The position numbers and the translations under genes are program-made. Below, piece by piece: positions 42,472 to 54,600 of a stretch of DNA of 64,000 bases. The notes under the pieces are model-generated. The model was not told the origin of the DNA. It saw only the letters and a list, made by a program, of their open reading frames with translations, and ran no database searches. The stretch comes from Rhynochetos jubatus. Lineage: Eukaryota > Chordata > Aves > Eurypygiformes > Rhynochetidae. The stretch is taken from assembly GCA_027574665.1 (NCBI GenBank), contig CM050658.1, positions 20,224,317-20,288,316 of the forward strand, in the 5' to 3' direction. Within the stretch, counting starts at the first letter, position 1. Every line of letters begins with the position of its first letter.

Positions 42472-43814
42472 AAGCCTGGTGTGTGCCATGCAGGACAGGA
42501 GCTCGCTCTGAGCACGGCGGAGCAGGGAGCTACAGCTAGTGGTGAATGTTCCTTCCTCTGCCGTGCCCGTTCCCTCGCAGTGTGCCGGTTAGCCTGTGCG
42601 TGACAAACACATCTCTGTGCAGTTGCCCTCCTGTCCGTCCCTTTCCATAACTCATCCCGGGCACAGGAAGGTCTGGAGCCTGAGTCATCTGTGAACATGG
42701 ATGGCCAAAGCCATCGAGGTTGGCAGTAATCCCGCATTCCCACAGTTCATAATGTGGCTGTTGGAGGGGCTGCTGCCTTTGTTCTGGGCTATGTCCGGAG
42801 CTGGGCAGTGTGGAAACTCTGGCTGTTTCCAAAATTTCACACTCCAGAGTGTTCTTTCTGCATATAATGTGTCAAGCTTGCAGGCTGGCGTGCTCTTAGT
42901 CTTGAGAAGACTGTATCTGTTGGCTCACAAGCTTGGCGATGGGCTGCTCTGCCCAGACACGCTGCCTCCAAGCTGTTTCTCCCTCCTGCCCTGCTCCCCA
43001 TGCTCCTTCAGCGCAGCGCAGCCGTGCACGGAGTGCCAGCCGCCTCTGCTGGGTCTCTGCCGCCAGGCTGGCACCGCTGGTGCCGGCTGTCGTGTTCTGG
43101 GCAGGGGAGCGTGTACGGCAGAGTGCCATCTTTGTGTGTCTGGCCGGTGACGCTGGATTTCATCATTCCTCCTGCTTGCTGCCTCGACATGCAGACACGC
43201 AGTAGCTGACGGGACTTGCCCAGAGATTCTCCTGTGGAAACACGCACGAGAGATCTTTGCAGAGACAATAGCTTTGCTCTGGAAAGTTGCACTGGCCCCT
43301 GTAGCTGAAGCTGTTTGCTTCCCCTTGTCTAAAGGCCACTGGTTTAGTGCTTACTTTTAATGAGGATATTGGTTAAATAAACAATCAGGTAAGTGGGATT
43401 CCTCCTAACTCTCCTAAATACCTTCTTATCTGGAGTAGAGAATTGCACAGCAGTCACCAGAGCTTTCTGCATGCTAGGCTCAGTGGCGTTAATATGCTGG
43501 CAGTGATTAATTACCGCAGGCCAGTGATGTGATTGTGTGCCTGAGCAATTGGATTAGATGCAGCTGGATGGAGACTTCACTTTCGCTGGTTCTTGCTGAA
43601 GCAGTGGTGTAATAGGCCACAGAGAGAGTCATCTCTAGGGCAGCCACGCTCCTGCTGCCAGGACTCTTCCTTCCCCTGGCCCCATGCTCCTGAAGGAAAG
43701 GTCTCTGGGAAGATGCATGGCTGGGAGTAGCTACTTGGTCCTGGTCTCAGTCCTTCGTTTCAGTCCCGTCTTCCATCTGCACTGCTCTGCGTTCCTGGAT
43801 GACGAAGGTAGAGC

Positions 43815-44129
43815 ATGTCCTTAACATGTCAGTGGGCCTTGTGGCTGCATGGAGAAGGCGCAAGCTCCACCATTGTCTCGACAAGCCAGCATCCATATCA
43901 AGCGCAGCATCGTATCAACATAACTTCACCAAGCAGGCCCAGTTCCGCGTCTCCGAGGTGGAGGTTTGGCACTGGAGATCAGGCATCGACACTGGCACAT
44001 GCACCGAGCGCTAGGACTGAAGCAGATGTTGATGCTGACTTTGATGTTTCATCCAACGCTCTGGAGGCTCAACATGGAGACCAAAAGAGCAGGAGGATAA
44101 AGAAAGAGGCGGTTCTTTCAGGAGATTAG
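43815..44129 (+). pseudogene. unrecognised coding-like ORF, possible retrocopy fragment
   Basis: A 104-residue frame inside DAG1 intron 1. From about residue 14 the composition looks protein-like: a Ser/Thr/Pro/Arg-rich stretch (TSPSRPSSASPRW), then an acidic part (EADVDADFDVSS) and a basic end (KSRRIKKEA). I do not recognise the family. No clear splice sites or promoter frame it, and a CR1 copy starts about 580 bp downstream. It could be the C-terminal part of a retroposed mRNA, an exon of an unknown antisense or nested transcript, or chance. Confidence 0.25.
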
Positions 44130-44704
44130 ATGGAATGAAGCATCCTGAAAATCAGGACTAACCTGAACCTTTGTGTGTGTTCTGCGGAACTGGGCAGGAC
44201 AGATGCTGCTGGAAGAAGCAGCACTGTGCCGTGTAGAGAAGCTGGGGTGGTCTAGCTTTCCCTCATTCCTTGAAAGTGCTATCTCAGCCCTACGACCCAA
44301 TGCTCCCCAGAGATCCGCAGATGACCATGCAGACTGCTGTATGCGTTTGAGTTTTGGCCCTGTTTTGAGCTTGTGTGAAACTGTGAAGTGTATACATTTG
44401 CTCCCAGGGAGCTCCAGCTTCATGCCACCCGCTCGTTGTGGATGCTGGTCCCGAACACGGACTTTTTCCGTATGCAACTGGGATGAGGTCTCAAACAGGG
44501 GAGTGTGCCCGTGGTAGTACCATGTGAAATGGTTTGGGCTCTTGAACTTCACAGAGGCACTGTGTCGGTCCCCAGTGCTTGTTCCAGCCTCCCTGCAGGT
44601 ACTGATTGTTCTGTTACACAGCTGTATTGAGACCTGCAGTGCTGGTGGCCAGCGGACTTGCCGAGCATGACTTATGTAGAGGACCTCCTATCCCAAAAAG
44701 TGAT

Positions 44705-45530
44705 CTACCTTGAAGCGTTGCAGTTAGCAAATTACTCCCATCTACAGGGAGGGCTGGCAGGAGGATCCAGGGAACTCCAGGCCTGTGAGCCTGACCTCGG
44801 TGCTGGGGAAGGTTACAGAGCAGATCACCCCCAGTGCCCTCACACAGCATGTACAGGACAACCAGGTGCTCAGGCCCAGGCAGCACGGGTTTATGGAAGG
44901 CAGGTCCTGCTTGACTAACCTCATCTCCTATGACAAGGTGACCCGCTCAGTGGACAAGGGAAAGGCTGTGGATGTTGTCTACCTAGGCTTTAGCAAGGCC
45001 TCTGACACCCTTTACAGCATTCTCCTGGAGAAACTGGCTGCTCATGGCTTGGATGGGCACACACTTTGCTGGGTAAAAAACTGGCTGGATGGCCAGGCCC
45101 GAAGAGTGGTGGCGAGTGGAGATAAATCCTGCTGGCGGCCGGTCACACGAGGTGTTTGTTCCCCAGGGCTCAGCGCTGGGGCCAGTTCTGTTTCCTGTCT
45201 GTGTCGGTGACCTGGACGAGGGGATCGAGTGCACCCTCAGTCAGTTTGCGGACAACTCCAAGCTGGGCAGGAGTGTTGATCTGCCTGAGGGCAGGACGGC
45301 TCTGCAGAGGGATCTGGGCAGGCTGGATGGGTGGGCCGAGGGTTCTCAAGTATCGGAATGGGCTGCCCAGGGAAGTGGTGGAGTTGCCATCCCTGAAGGG
45401 ATTTAAAAGACGTGTAGATGTGATGCTTAGGGACACGGTTTAGTGGTGGACTTGGCAGTGCGAGGATAATGGTTGGAATTGATGATCTTAAAGGCCTTTT
45501 CTAACCTAAACGATTCTCTGATTCTGTGAT
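44705..45530 (+). mobile_element. CR1 LINE with partial reverse-transcriptase region, internally deleted
   Basis: In frame 44785-45210 the RT-region motifs [14 protein letters not shown] and WVKNWLDGQ are readable. A frameshift near 45150-45165 moves the rest ([20 protein letters not shown]) into another frame. Near 45340-45350 the sequence jumps to the 3' UTR, so the end of ORF2 is missing, and it ends with the CR1 tail at 45530. It is nearly identical, in inverse orientation, to part of the CR1 at 52096-55250 and shares the same frameshift. Not functional. Confidence 0.92.
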
Positions 45531-46649
45531 AGTCCACGTGTGCCTCAGCACTGCGGGGCAAGGCCGTGTTCCAGCTTTCTGTAGGGCTGTACCACCCAGC
45601 CTTTCCTCCTTCGCACACAGTGTGAGAGGCTGGCACTGTTTCAGCTTCTGTCAATTGTTTGTTGAGGTGGAGCTGTGGTAAGGGATTTTTTGGTGGTGCA
45701 AGTTTGTTCTCAGCTCTTCTGGGTTTGTTGGGTTTTTTTCCCTTTTGTTATCAGCTACTGAATTCCTCCCGTATCTCCTGTGTGCTTTGCTTCCATATGC
45801 AGCGACTGTTCTTCTGTCCTAAAAGTCCTTCTGACTGTTCTTTCCCCTAAAATGAAATTCTGAATTTGCATGTCAGGTCTTCGTGGCCAGTGCTCATGTC
45901 ACTTGACTGGGAGGCACGTATCAGGCAGTGTTTGTTGCCTGCTCCGATAATTGTTCCTTGAAATGGGTGATGACTTCATCTTCCCCTCTTGCTCGCCATA
46001 GATGTCAAGAAACAGCTCCTTTCTGCCCAAATCCTCCTCCCCATCCAACAGAAACACCCCAGGCCAGCTCACTTCACTTGGCTAAGCAGCACAGAGCTGT
46101 GCCATGCTCATGCATGAGCTCTGCTGCAGTCGTGACGGGCCAGGGCCTGACCTGAAGACAGGTTGCCTGGAGAGGTTCGGCACCGCTACAGCTCCGTGCA
46201 GTTGTGTGCTGGGAATCTGTCCATCTGGGGTGTTTCTCCTCTGCTCAGGTGAGGAGGCCTAGCTGCGAGAGGCAGAAGTGTTGCCATGCTGATTCCGTCT
46301 CGGCCCCGCAGCAGCCATAGGCTGCCGGGTTCTGCTGCTGCCATGTTCCTCCCCCAGCCCCCGGCGAGCCTCTGATCCTGCCCGTGCCTGCTGTGTGGGT
46401 TGCTTTCTAGTCCCTCGCGCTGCAGGACTCCTGGTGAGCAGGACATGGTCACTGCAGTGTCCGTACCCCAGGCTACATAGAGGGTGAATGAAGGTGGTTC
46501 TTCTTTCTGCTTCTCTAAGGCACTGAGCAGGGATGAGGGTCCCCACCGTTTCCCGCTGTGATGATCATTGTCCTCCTCTTGCAGATGTCTGCTCGATCGC
46601 TGTAGCTCACTCACGCAGCCTATTGGATATTCTCCACCAGACACAGAGT

Positions 46650-46832
46650 TTGGGTTGGAAGGGACCTTAAAGACCATCCAGTTCCAACCCTCTGCCACGG
46701 CCAGGGACACCCTCCACTAGCCCAGGTTGCTCCAAGCCTCATCCAGCCTGGCCTTGGACACTTCCAGGGATGGGACACCCACAGCTTCTCTGGGCAACCT
46801 GTCCCAGTGCCTCCCCACCCTCTCCGTGGGGT
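46650..46832 (-). mobile_element. CR1 LINE, 3' end fragment
   Basis: Reverse-oriented CR1 3' region beginning at TGGGTTGGAAGGGACC. It is very similar to the first half of the fragment at 26897 and lost after about 180 bp. Confidence 0.88.
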
Positions 46833-48584
46833 ACCACCTCTGCTGTGGTAGTTGTCTAGTCACTGAGGTGACTCTGGGTTCATCCAAAATCAATTGGTGT
46901 GTCAGACACTCATCCTCCAAGCACGCAGGGAGCTGGGTGAAGAGATGTGCCCCATAGGAAGTGTGACTTGTCCTTTACCTGCCCAGCCACTTCACCTTTC
47001 ATGATGATAACCTGAGAAGCAGCTCAGGCATCTCCCTCCAGGTGAAGGGCGCTGTGTGCTCAGTTGCCTTTGGGAAGAGCCTCCACTGTTTCCTTTTGCC
47101 TTTCGCTTGAGACATGTTTTCTGTGACCGACAGCAGTCAGATCAGATATCTGCCTGGTGGATTCTGTAGCCAGAGGCTATTGCATTCGGCTCATGATTTC
47201 TGCTACCCACAGCCCTCTTTGCTGTCTGTGACTGGAGGGGAGATGTCAGCCCCACTGCATGAGTGGTTTGTTGTGGAAAGGCCCATCAAGGGGTGAGGAT
47301 GTGCTAGTCCTTGCACACTGCCTCTCAGCTTCTTGAGAGTGCAGGTTTTAGGGCGAGCAACCAACTCTTCTCTCTCCTGTTATTCCTAGAGCCTGCTGTG
47401 GTAACCTTGATCTTGGCTGCCTGCGTGGGCAGGCCCTCTGCCCGCTTATGCGAGCCTGGGGTGGGCAATATACACGTCTGGCCGCAGCATAGCCGGTTCC
47501 CTGGTCATGCTGCCCTGGGAGCTCTGCAAGGGCAAGGCACAAGAGGGATTTCCCTTCCCACCTGGTCTCACTCCAGGGTCCCTTGGGATGGCCTGATGTG
47601 CATCACACCACACAGCTGGAATGGGCTAAAATAAATCGGAGCTGTGCTCAGAGGACTGGGAGCCACTGGGTTGGGCTTGCTCTGGGAATTTGGAGCTGCT
47701 TCTTAGCCTGGAAAAAAGGAGTTTAGTTCAAGATGTGGAAGTGCATGGCCTGAAGCAGCCCAGATGCATCAAGATGGCAGCTGTGGAGTACCAAAGGCTT
47801 CTCGGGGCCTTCATGCTGGGTAACTGGCATTTAAATCCACTGATGCCCCAGCCTGATGCCCATCTTACCTTGAAAGGTCGCCTAGTACTGCGGTGCTCTC
47901 AGCTTCGGTTGTGTCTGCCCAGGTGCCATCGCCCTCCTTGTGGCTATCTTGGAATGCTGTGGCTCCGGAGCAGCAGAAACATGGCTGTGTGCATGGAGAA
48001 GGAGGAGGATCTTGTTCCTCTAGAGATGCTGTACTCAGAAAAGGAGCTGAGAAGCTCTTGCTGTCTTTAATGGTGGCCTTAACTCCTGCAGTTAAATCAA
48101 AAAACTGAAATGAAAAAAACTAATGAAAATAATGGGAAATAAAACAAATGATAGAACCACTCGCCACCCGCCGACCGATGCCCAGCCAGAACCCAAGAGA
48201 GAGATCATGCCAGAGCAAGCCCCAGGCAGCAACAGAGAAAACCTGACCCCCAGCCCACCCCTGATTTGTATACTAAGCATGACGTTTTATGGAATGAAAT
48301 GTCCCCTTGGTCAGGTTGGGTCAGCTGTCCGGTCTCTGTCCCCTCCCAGCTTCTTGTAGAGAAGCAGCTGGGAGAAAGGGCAGTTTGAGAAACTGAAAAA
48401 GTCCTTGACCGTAAACATTCCTTAGCAGCAACCAAAACCATTCGTGTCTTATCAGTATTCTTCTCAGAACAGATCCAAACCATAGCCTCATACTAGCCAC
48501 CGCGAAGAAAATTAACTTTATCGCAGCTAAACCCAGCACAGTTTCATAACTGATGTGCTGACTGGGTTTCCTTTGTTTATCCAG

Positions 48585-48699
48585 GTTCCCAGGACTCCTA
48601 GGATGAGGCTGCTGTGAAGGAGTCCCACGCTGCGGTGCCTGCAGATTCCCTGCCGTCCCCTTTCCAGCTGGAGCACCGTCGCCGAGGCTGCCGGGAAGA
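48585..48699 (+). other. DAG1: DAG1 5' UTR part of the start-codon exon
   Basis: A pyrimidine-rich acceptor (TTTGTTTATCCAG, AG at 48583-48584) precedes 115 bp of untranslated leader before the ATG. A second possible acceptor lies at TTTCCAG (48661-48667), which would shorten the leader. Confidence 0.6.
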
Positions 48700-51600
48700 A
48701 TGACTGTTGGATGCCTACTGCAGCCCCCTTTCCTGGGGAGGACTTGGCTCCCCGTGCTGCTGCTGGCGGCCTCTGCACACTGCCACTGGCCCAGCGAGCC
48801 GGCGGAGGTGGTTCGGGACTGGGAAAACCAGCTGGAGGCTTCCATGCACTCCGTGCTCTCGGACCTCCGGGAGACTGTGCCGGCCGTGGTGGGCATACCG
48901 GACAGCTCTGCCGTGGTGGGACGCTTCTTCAGAGTCTCCATCCCCACGGATTTAATTGCTTCCAATGGAGAAATTGTCCAGGTGAGAAATGCCATTCCCT
49001 GAGGTGTGTTTTCAGTTATATCCTTGCAGGAGTCGAGCTGGTCACCCCACTAACAGGCTGCGTCGCGAGGGTGCTGTGAAGCAGCCTTCAGGTTCTGTAG
49101 GACTACGGAGAAGGATTTTTTTAAAAAGAAATAATTATTAAAGACCTCACCTCATTGCAAAGTTCCTTTAATGAAGAGAGTAGGCTTCTCTCCTCGGGGA
49201 TGACTGGTGGGGTTTGTTGGCTGTATTTAAACTGTGAGAGACTCTGCCCCTGGAATGATGGGCACACTCAGAAGGAGATGTTGTGGTCTGGGGAGCCACG
49301 GATTCCCTGGGACTGCTGCCCTGGCGCCCTGGGAATTTGCTTCGCTGTGGTCACGAAGCATTGCTGGACAAATAAACCTTGTCCTGCCAGCGGGCTCTGG
49401 GCTGCCTTTGACACAGTCTCTCCTGACCTCATCCCGAAGTCCTCTTGGGAAAGATGGGAGCCTTGCTCTTTATCTGAATTACCCTCATGCCGCTGGCACT
49501 GCGGATACCTGAAATCTGAGTTTGGGAATCAGTCTTCAGGGCAGGAAGGTGTCAGAATAGCCCGGAGGAGGGCAGGCCTGCTGCCAAACGCACGCTTGCC
49601 GGTCTTCAGCCCTTTCCTGGGAGGGTGCTGAGAAGTTGTTTTCTGAGCATCTGCTTGCTTGGGTGATGGAGAGTTCAGAAAACTCTGTTTGCAAAAGAAA
49701 ACAGGATTACCTTCCGGTCTTGGAACATTTTTCAGAGAGCCAAATTGAAAAATAGTTTTAAAAAGACCCATTTTTAGAAAACAAAAAAAAAAGACAATCT
49801 TCTGGTGTCACAGAGATGGAGAGCAAGTCAGAGAAAGGCTGACACGTCAGCTGCTCCTGGAAGGCAGGTTTGGTGTAGCTCTGCGTTCTCACGCAGTTAC
49901 CTCGATCCAGGTGTGTGATCTGGCTGGCTCCAGCCGGGATGCTGGGACCACGGCGTGCCGGGGTAGGCAGGAAATCTGAAGAATGCATCTGTTCTCGCCG
50001 GTCAGACGGGGGAGGAGGGAGGTGGCGGGTGAGCCTCCGGCTAGAGGAGTCGGAGAAGGCCCGAGCTGGTTTCAGAGCAAAGGCTGTGCCGTTTAACTGC
50101 CTCTGCGGCCGAGGAGGCTGGCTGGGGCAGGAAGCGGCAGTGCCTGCCCTGCTTTAACCGCAGCCTGTTCGCCGGGCACCTATATAGCACTGGGCTGCGA
50201 GAGTCCGGACGCGTGTGGTGAGCCCGAAGTCTTGTGCTATGGAAATAACTTTGGTTCAGGATTTTGCATTGGCGTGGCATGTTTTGGTCTAATGTCTAAG
50301 GGCTACTTTGATGGCAAGAGTAATTTTCAGTGTTCATATAATTCCATGGCTTCCTCAGTCTCCTTTTTCTGGCACAAAAGTCATCAGTGATTGCTCCAGT
50401 AGGTGCAGGACAATCCTCTGGTAGCTTATTTCAACCCTGTTTGATAGCTTCAAACAATACCTCTACCGCCTGTTTGCCAACACCAACAGATGCCTGAAGA
50501 GCCGCAAACGGACCGTGCTGGAGCAGCACCCGACACTTGCTGGTTGCGTGCAGCTCAGCAAACGCCGGAAGCGATTTTCATGCTCGTCCGTGGGCTTGCC
50601 CAGATGCGCGTTGCATCTGTTCGCCTTGAAATTGATTTTTAAAAATGTGGCAGGCTCTGGGGCACTGCTAGCAGCCTCGCTTAGCCGTTGTGTCTTGGAG
50701 AGGAGGGCTGTCGGCTGCCGAACGCAGCTGACCTTTGCTACGGGGATTTGATTCCTGGCTAGCGAGAACCGCGTAGGCAATTTTGGGTGCTGGGGTGCAT
50801 TTTTGTTTTAGTGGAAAGTTTCAGGGCAAGTTGCTCTGGTGTTTTTCTCAGGCTGCCTTGTGTTTCTCAGCTGGAGCAGTACCAGTGTAATACATCTGGA
50901 TCTTGCTAGCTGGTGTCCTTAAACACTAGCAAGAAAGAATAAGGGCTGTGCCCTTTGGGGTGAAGCAGTGGGTTGGAGCTCACAAGGAGAAGTGTTGCCT
51001 ATAGTCAGTCCCCTTACATTTTGAAGAAATTGGCTGTAACTTCATGTCTTTCTTTAAAAAAGGGACATCAAATGTCAGCTCAGACTCCCAGGAACTTCCC
51101 ATCTGGAGCCTGAAGCTGGTCTGATTTGCCTCATTTCTAGATAATTCCCACTGATTATTTCTAGGCTCTGTTTGTGTTGTGGTGGGGAATCGCCTTGAAG
51201 CTGCTTCTCAGATCCTCTCCCTGCTTGTTAGCAGATTCCAGCCGGCTGTAGACAAAATACTTTTCTCTGCAAACTTGGTTGTGGGATGGAAACAATGCCA
51301 GGCATCCGCAGCGTGGCGGAGGAGTGCCTCGCAGGCACGCACTCCTGCACGGGTACGTGGGCTCTGTGCGCAATCAGGTATGCGCTCCCGGGAGCGGGCG
51401 CCAGCGTTTCCCTGCTGGGAACAGGTGAGATTGGATGGTGGAAGTACACAAGCAGGTTTATTCTAAAGCACTCAGGGAGATGGTCGAGGCGCTAAGGTGG
51501 ACACGTAGTGCGAGGGTGTGTGGGTTGCCTGGAAGACGCTGGCTGGGAGCGGGATAACTGGGGTGTTGGTACCCTCACCATGACCGGTCGTCGTTGGGCT

Positions 51601-54600
51601 GGCCACCTCCTTCCCCCATTTCCACTGAAGGCTGTGGAGTCTGACCCGTTACCTCTCAGCTGTGTCCTGTTTGTGAAGAACAGATGATGCTCAGGCCAAG
51701 GACCAGGTGGATTTCCTGTTCCTGCAACTTCCGTTTGAAGCTGCTCCAGAATTTGGCTGCTGTGATTAAAAATGCAGCTTCTAGCCTAAATTTAGAGATG
51801 GCTACAAATATTTATATGTGCTGCCCTTTAGCTTAAGTCAATTCTACCTTCATAATATTTACTTCCTTTATGTATTTATAACTGACAGGCATATTTCCCT
51901 GCCTTGATTTTATTAGGTTAAGATAGCCAACCTCTTTAGTCTTTTTCATAAAATAAGCTTTCTTTTCTTCTCGTTTTTGCAACTGTCTTTTGCTCTTCTT
52001 CCAACCTAACTTTATTTTTATGTTTGCATGACCCCAGCTACACAAAATACTCTAGATGAAATTTTACCAGAGCCTTGGATAAAGGTATCAAAACTTAGAA
52101 TCGTGGAATTGTTTAGGTTGGAAAAGACCCCTCAGATCGTCAAGCCCAGCCGTCACCCTCGCACTGCCAAGTCCACCATAAACTGTGTTTCGAAGCGTCA
52201 GGTCTGCACATCTTTTAAATCCCTCCAGGGTTTTTGGCGACTCCACCACCTCCCTGGGCAGCCCGTTCTGATGCCTGACAGCCCTTCCTGTGAAGAGATA
52301 TTTTCCTAATTTCCAATCTAACCCTCCCCTGGCACAACTTGAGGTCTTTATCTCTTGTCCTGTCACTTGAGAGAACAGAGCAATGCCCACCTATTGCACC
52401 CTCCTTTCAGGGCATTGCAGAGAGCAATTAGGTCTCCCCTGAGCCTCCTCTTCTCCAGGCTGAACACCCCCAGCTCCCTCAGCTGCTCCTTACAGGAACT
52501 GTGCTCCAGACCCTTCCCCAGCTCCGTTCCCTTCTCCGGACATGCTCTAGCCCCTCAGTGTCATTCTCGCAGTGAGGGGCCCAAAACTGAACACAGTATT
52601 GGAGGTGTGGCCTCACCAGTGCCCAGTACAGGGGACAATCCCTGCCCTGCTCCTGCTGGCCACACTGTTCCTGATGCAGGCCAGGATGCCATTGGCCTTC
52701 TTGGCCACCTGGGCACACACCGGCTCATATTCAGCCGCTGTCGATCAACACCCCCAGGTCCTTTTCTGCCAGGCAGCTTTCCAGCCCCTCGTCCCCAGCC
52801 TGGAGCGTTGCAGGGGGTTGTTGTGGCCCAAGTGCAGGACCCAACACTTGGCCTTGCTGAACCTCATACAGTGGCTTCGGCCCCTTGATCCAGCCTGCCC
52901 AGATCCCTCTGCAGAGCCGTCCTGCCCTCAGGCAGATCAACACTCCTGCCCAGCTTGGAGTTGTCCGCAAACTGACTGAGGGTGCACTCGATCCCCTCAT
53001 CCAGGTCACCGACACAGACAGGAAACAGAACTGGCCCCAGCACTGAGCCCTGGGGAACAAACACCTCGTGTGACCGGCCGCCAGCGGGATTTATCTCCAC
53101 TCGCCACCACTCTTCGGGCCTGGCCATCCAGCCAGTTTTTTACCCAGCAAAGTGTGTGCCCATCCAAGCCATGAGCAGCCAGTTTCTCCAGGAGAATGCT
53201 GTAAAGGGTGTCAGAGGCCTTGCTGAAGCCTAGGTAGACAACATCCACAGCCTTTCCCTTGTCCACTGAGCGGGTCACCTTGTCATAGGAGGAGATGAGG
53301 TTAGTCAAGCAGGACCTGCCTTCCATAAACCCGTGCTGCCTGGGCCTGAGCACCTGGTTGTCCTGTACGTGCTGTGTGACAGCACTGGGGGTGATCTGCT
53401 CCGTAACCTTCCCCAGCACCGAGGTAGGCTCACAGGCCTGGAGTTCCTTGGATCCTCCTACCAGCCCTCTCTGTAGATGGGTGTCACATTGGCCAACCTC
53501 CAGTCAACTGGCACCTCCCCAACTAGCCGAGACTGCTCATGTATGATGGAAAGTGGCTTGGTGAGCACTTCTGCCAGCTCTTGGTACCCTTGGGTGGATC
53601 CCATCTGGCCCCACAGACTTGTGTCTAAGTGGTGTAGCAGGTCACTAACGTTTTCACCTTGGGTTATGGGGGCTTCATTCTGCTCCCCATCCCTGTCTTC
53701 CACCTCAGAGGGCTGGGTACCCCGAGAATAACTGGTCTTGCTATTAAAGACTGAGGCAAAGAAGACATTAAGTACCTCAGCCTTTTCCTCATCCTTAGTC
53801 ACTATGTTTCCCTCCACATCCAATAAAATGTAAGAGATTCTCCTTAGCCCTCTTTCTGTTGCTAATATAAAAACACTTTTTTATTGTCTTTTATGGAAGA
53901 GGCCAGATTAAGCTCCCGTTGGGCTTTGGCCCTTCCAATTTTCTCCCTGCATAGCCTCGTAACATCCTTATAGTCCTCTGGGGTTGCCTGCCCCTTCTTC
54001 AAGAGCTCTCAAACTCTCCTTTTTCCCAAGTTCCAGCCAAAGCTTTCTGTTCAGCTGGGCCAGTGGTCTTCCTTTAAGCCTTTAAGACTTCCTTCTTGGA
54101 GAATGTCCACCCTTCCTGGACTCGTTTGCCCTTCAGGACTGCCTCCCAAGAGACTTTGGTCTGTTTAGGAGACTGGTTGACAAAGTCAGCCCTCAGGAAG
54201 TCCAAAGTAGCAGCTCTGGTGACACCCCCCACCCCACCCCCCCCCCCCCCCCTTACTTCTCAGAATCGAAATCGCTTACCATTTTGTGGTTGCTTTGCCT
54301 GAGACAGCCCCCCAGCCATCACAGCCCCCACCCGTCCTTCTCCACATGTGTGCAAGCAGCGGGTGCCTTCCCTAGCTGGCTCCCTCACCAGCTGTGTCAG
54401 GAACTTCTCTTCCACACACTCCAGGAACCTCCAAGTCTGTTTCCTCTCTGCTGTGTTGTATTTCCAGCAGACGTCTGGTAAGTTGAAATCTCCCGCAAGA
54501 GCAAGGGCTGGCAATCACGAGCTTCTCCCAGCTGCTTATAGAACGTTTCATCTGCCACCTCACCCTGATAGGGGCATCTCCACAGACTCCCACCACGATA

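Larger units (their letters stand above)
12807..48584 (+). other. DAG1 intron 1 (about 36 kb), no gene recognised
   Basis: Reading both strands, I find no recognisable exon series, rRNA or tRNA between the CpG island and the DAG1 start-codon exon. Open frames here are mostly shorter than 150 codons and lack conserved family motifs. Contents seen: the end of the CpG island (to about 13800), CR1 fragments at 26897, 42341, 44705 and 46650, and one coding-like ORF at 43815. The stretches 13800-26890 and 27300-42340 show nothing I can name. The intron's left border depends on which first-exon donor is used. Confidence 0.55.

Noticed and set aside
13800..48584. RNF123 or BSN exons hidden in the long intron
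   Set aside because: No open frame there resembles either protein, and no exon series with fitting phases was found.
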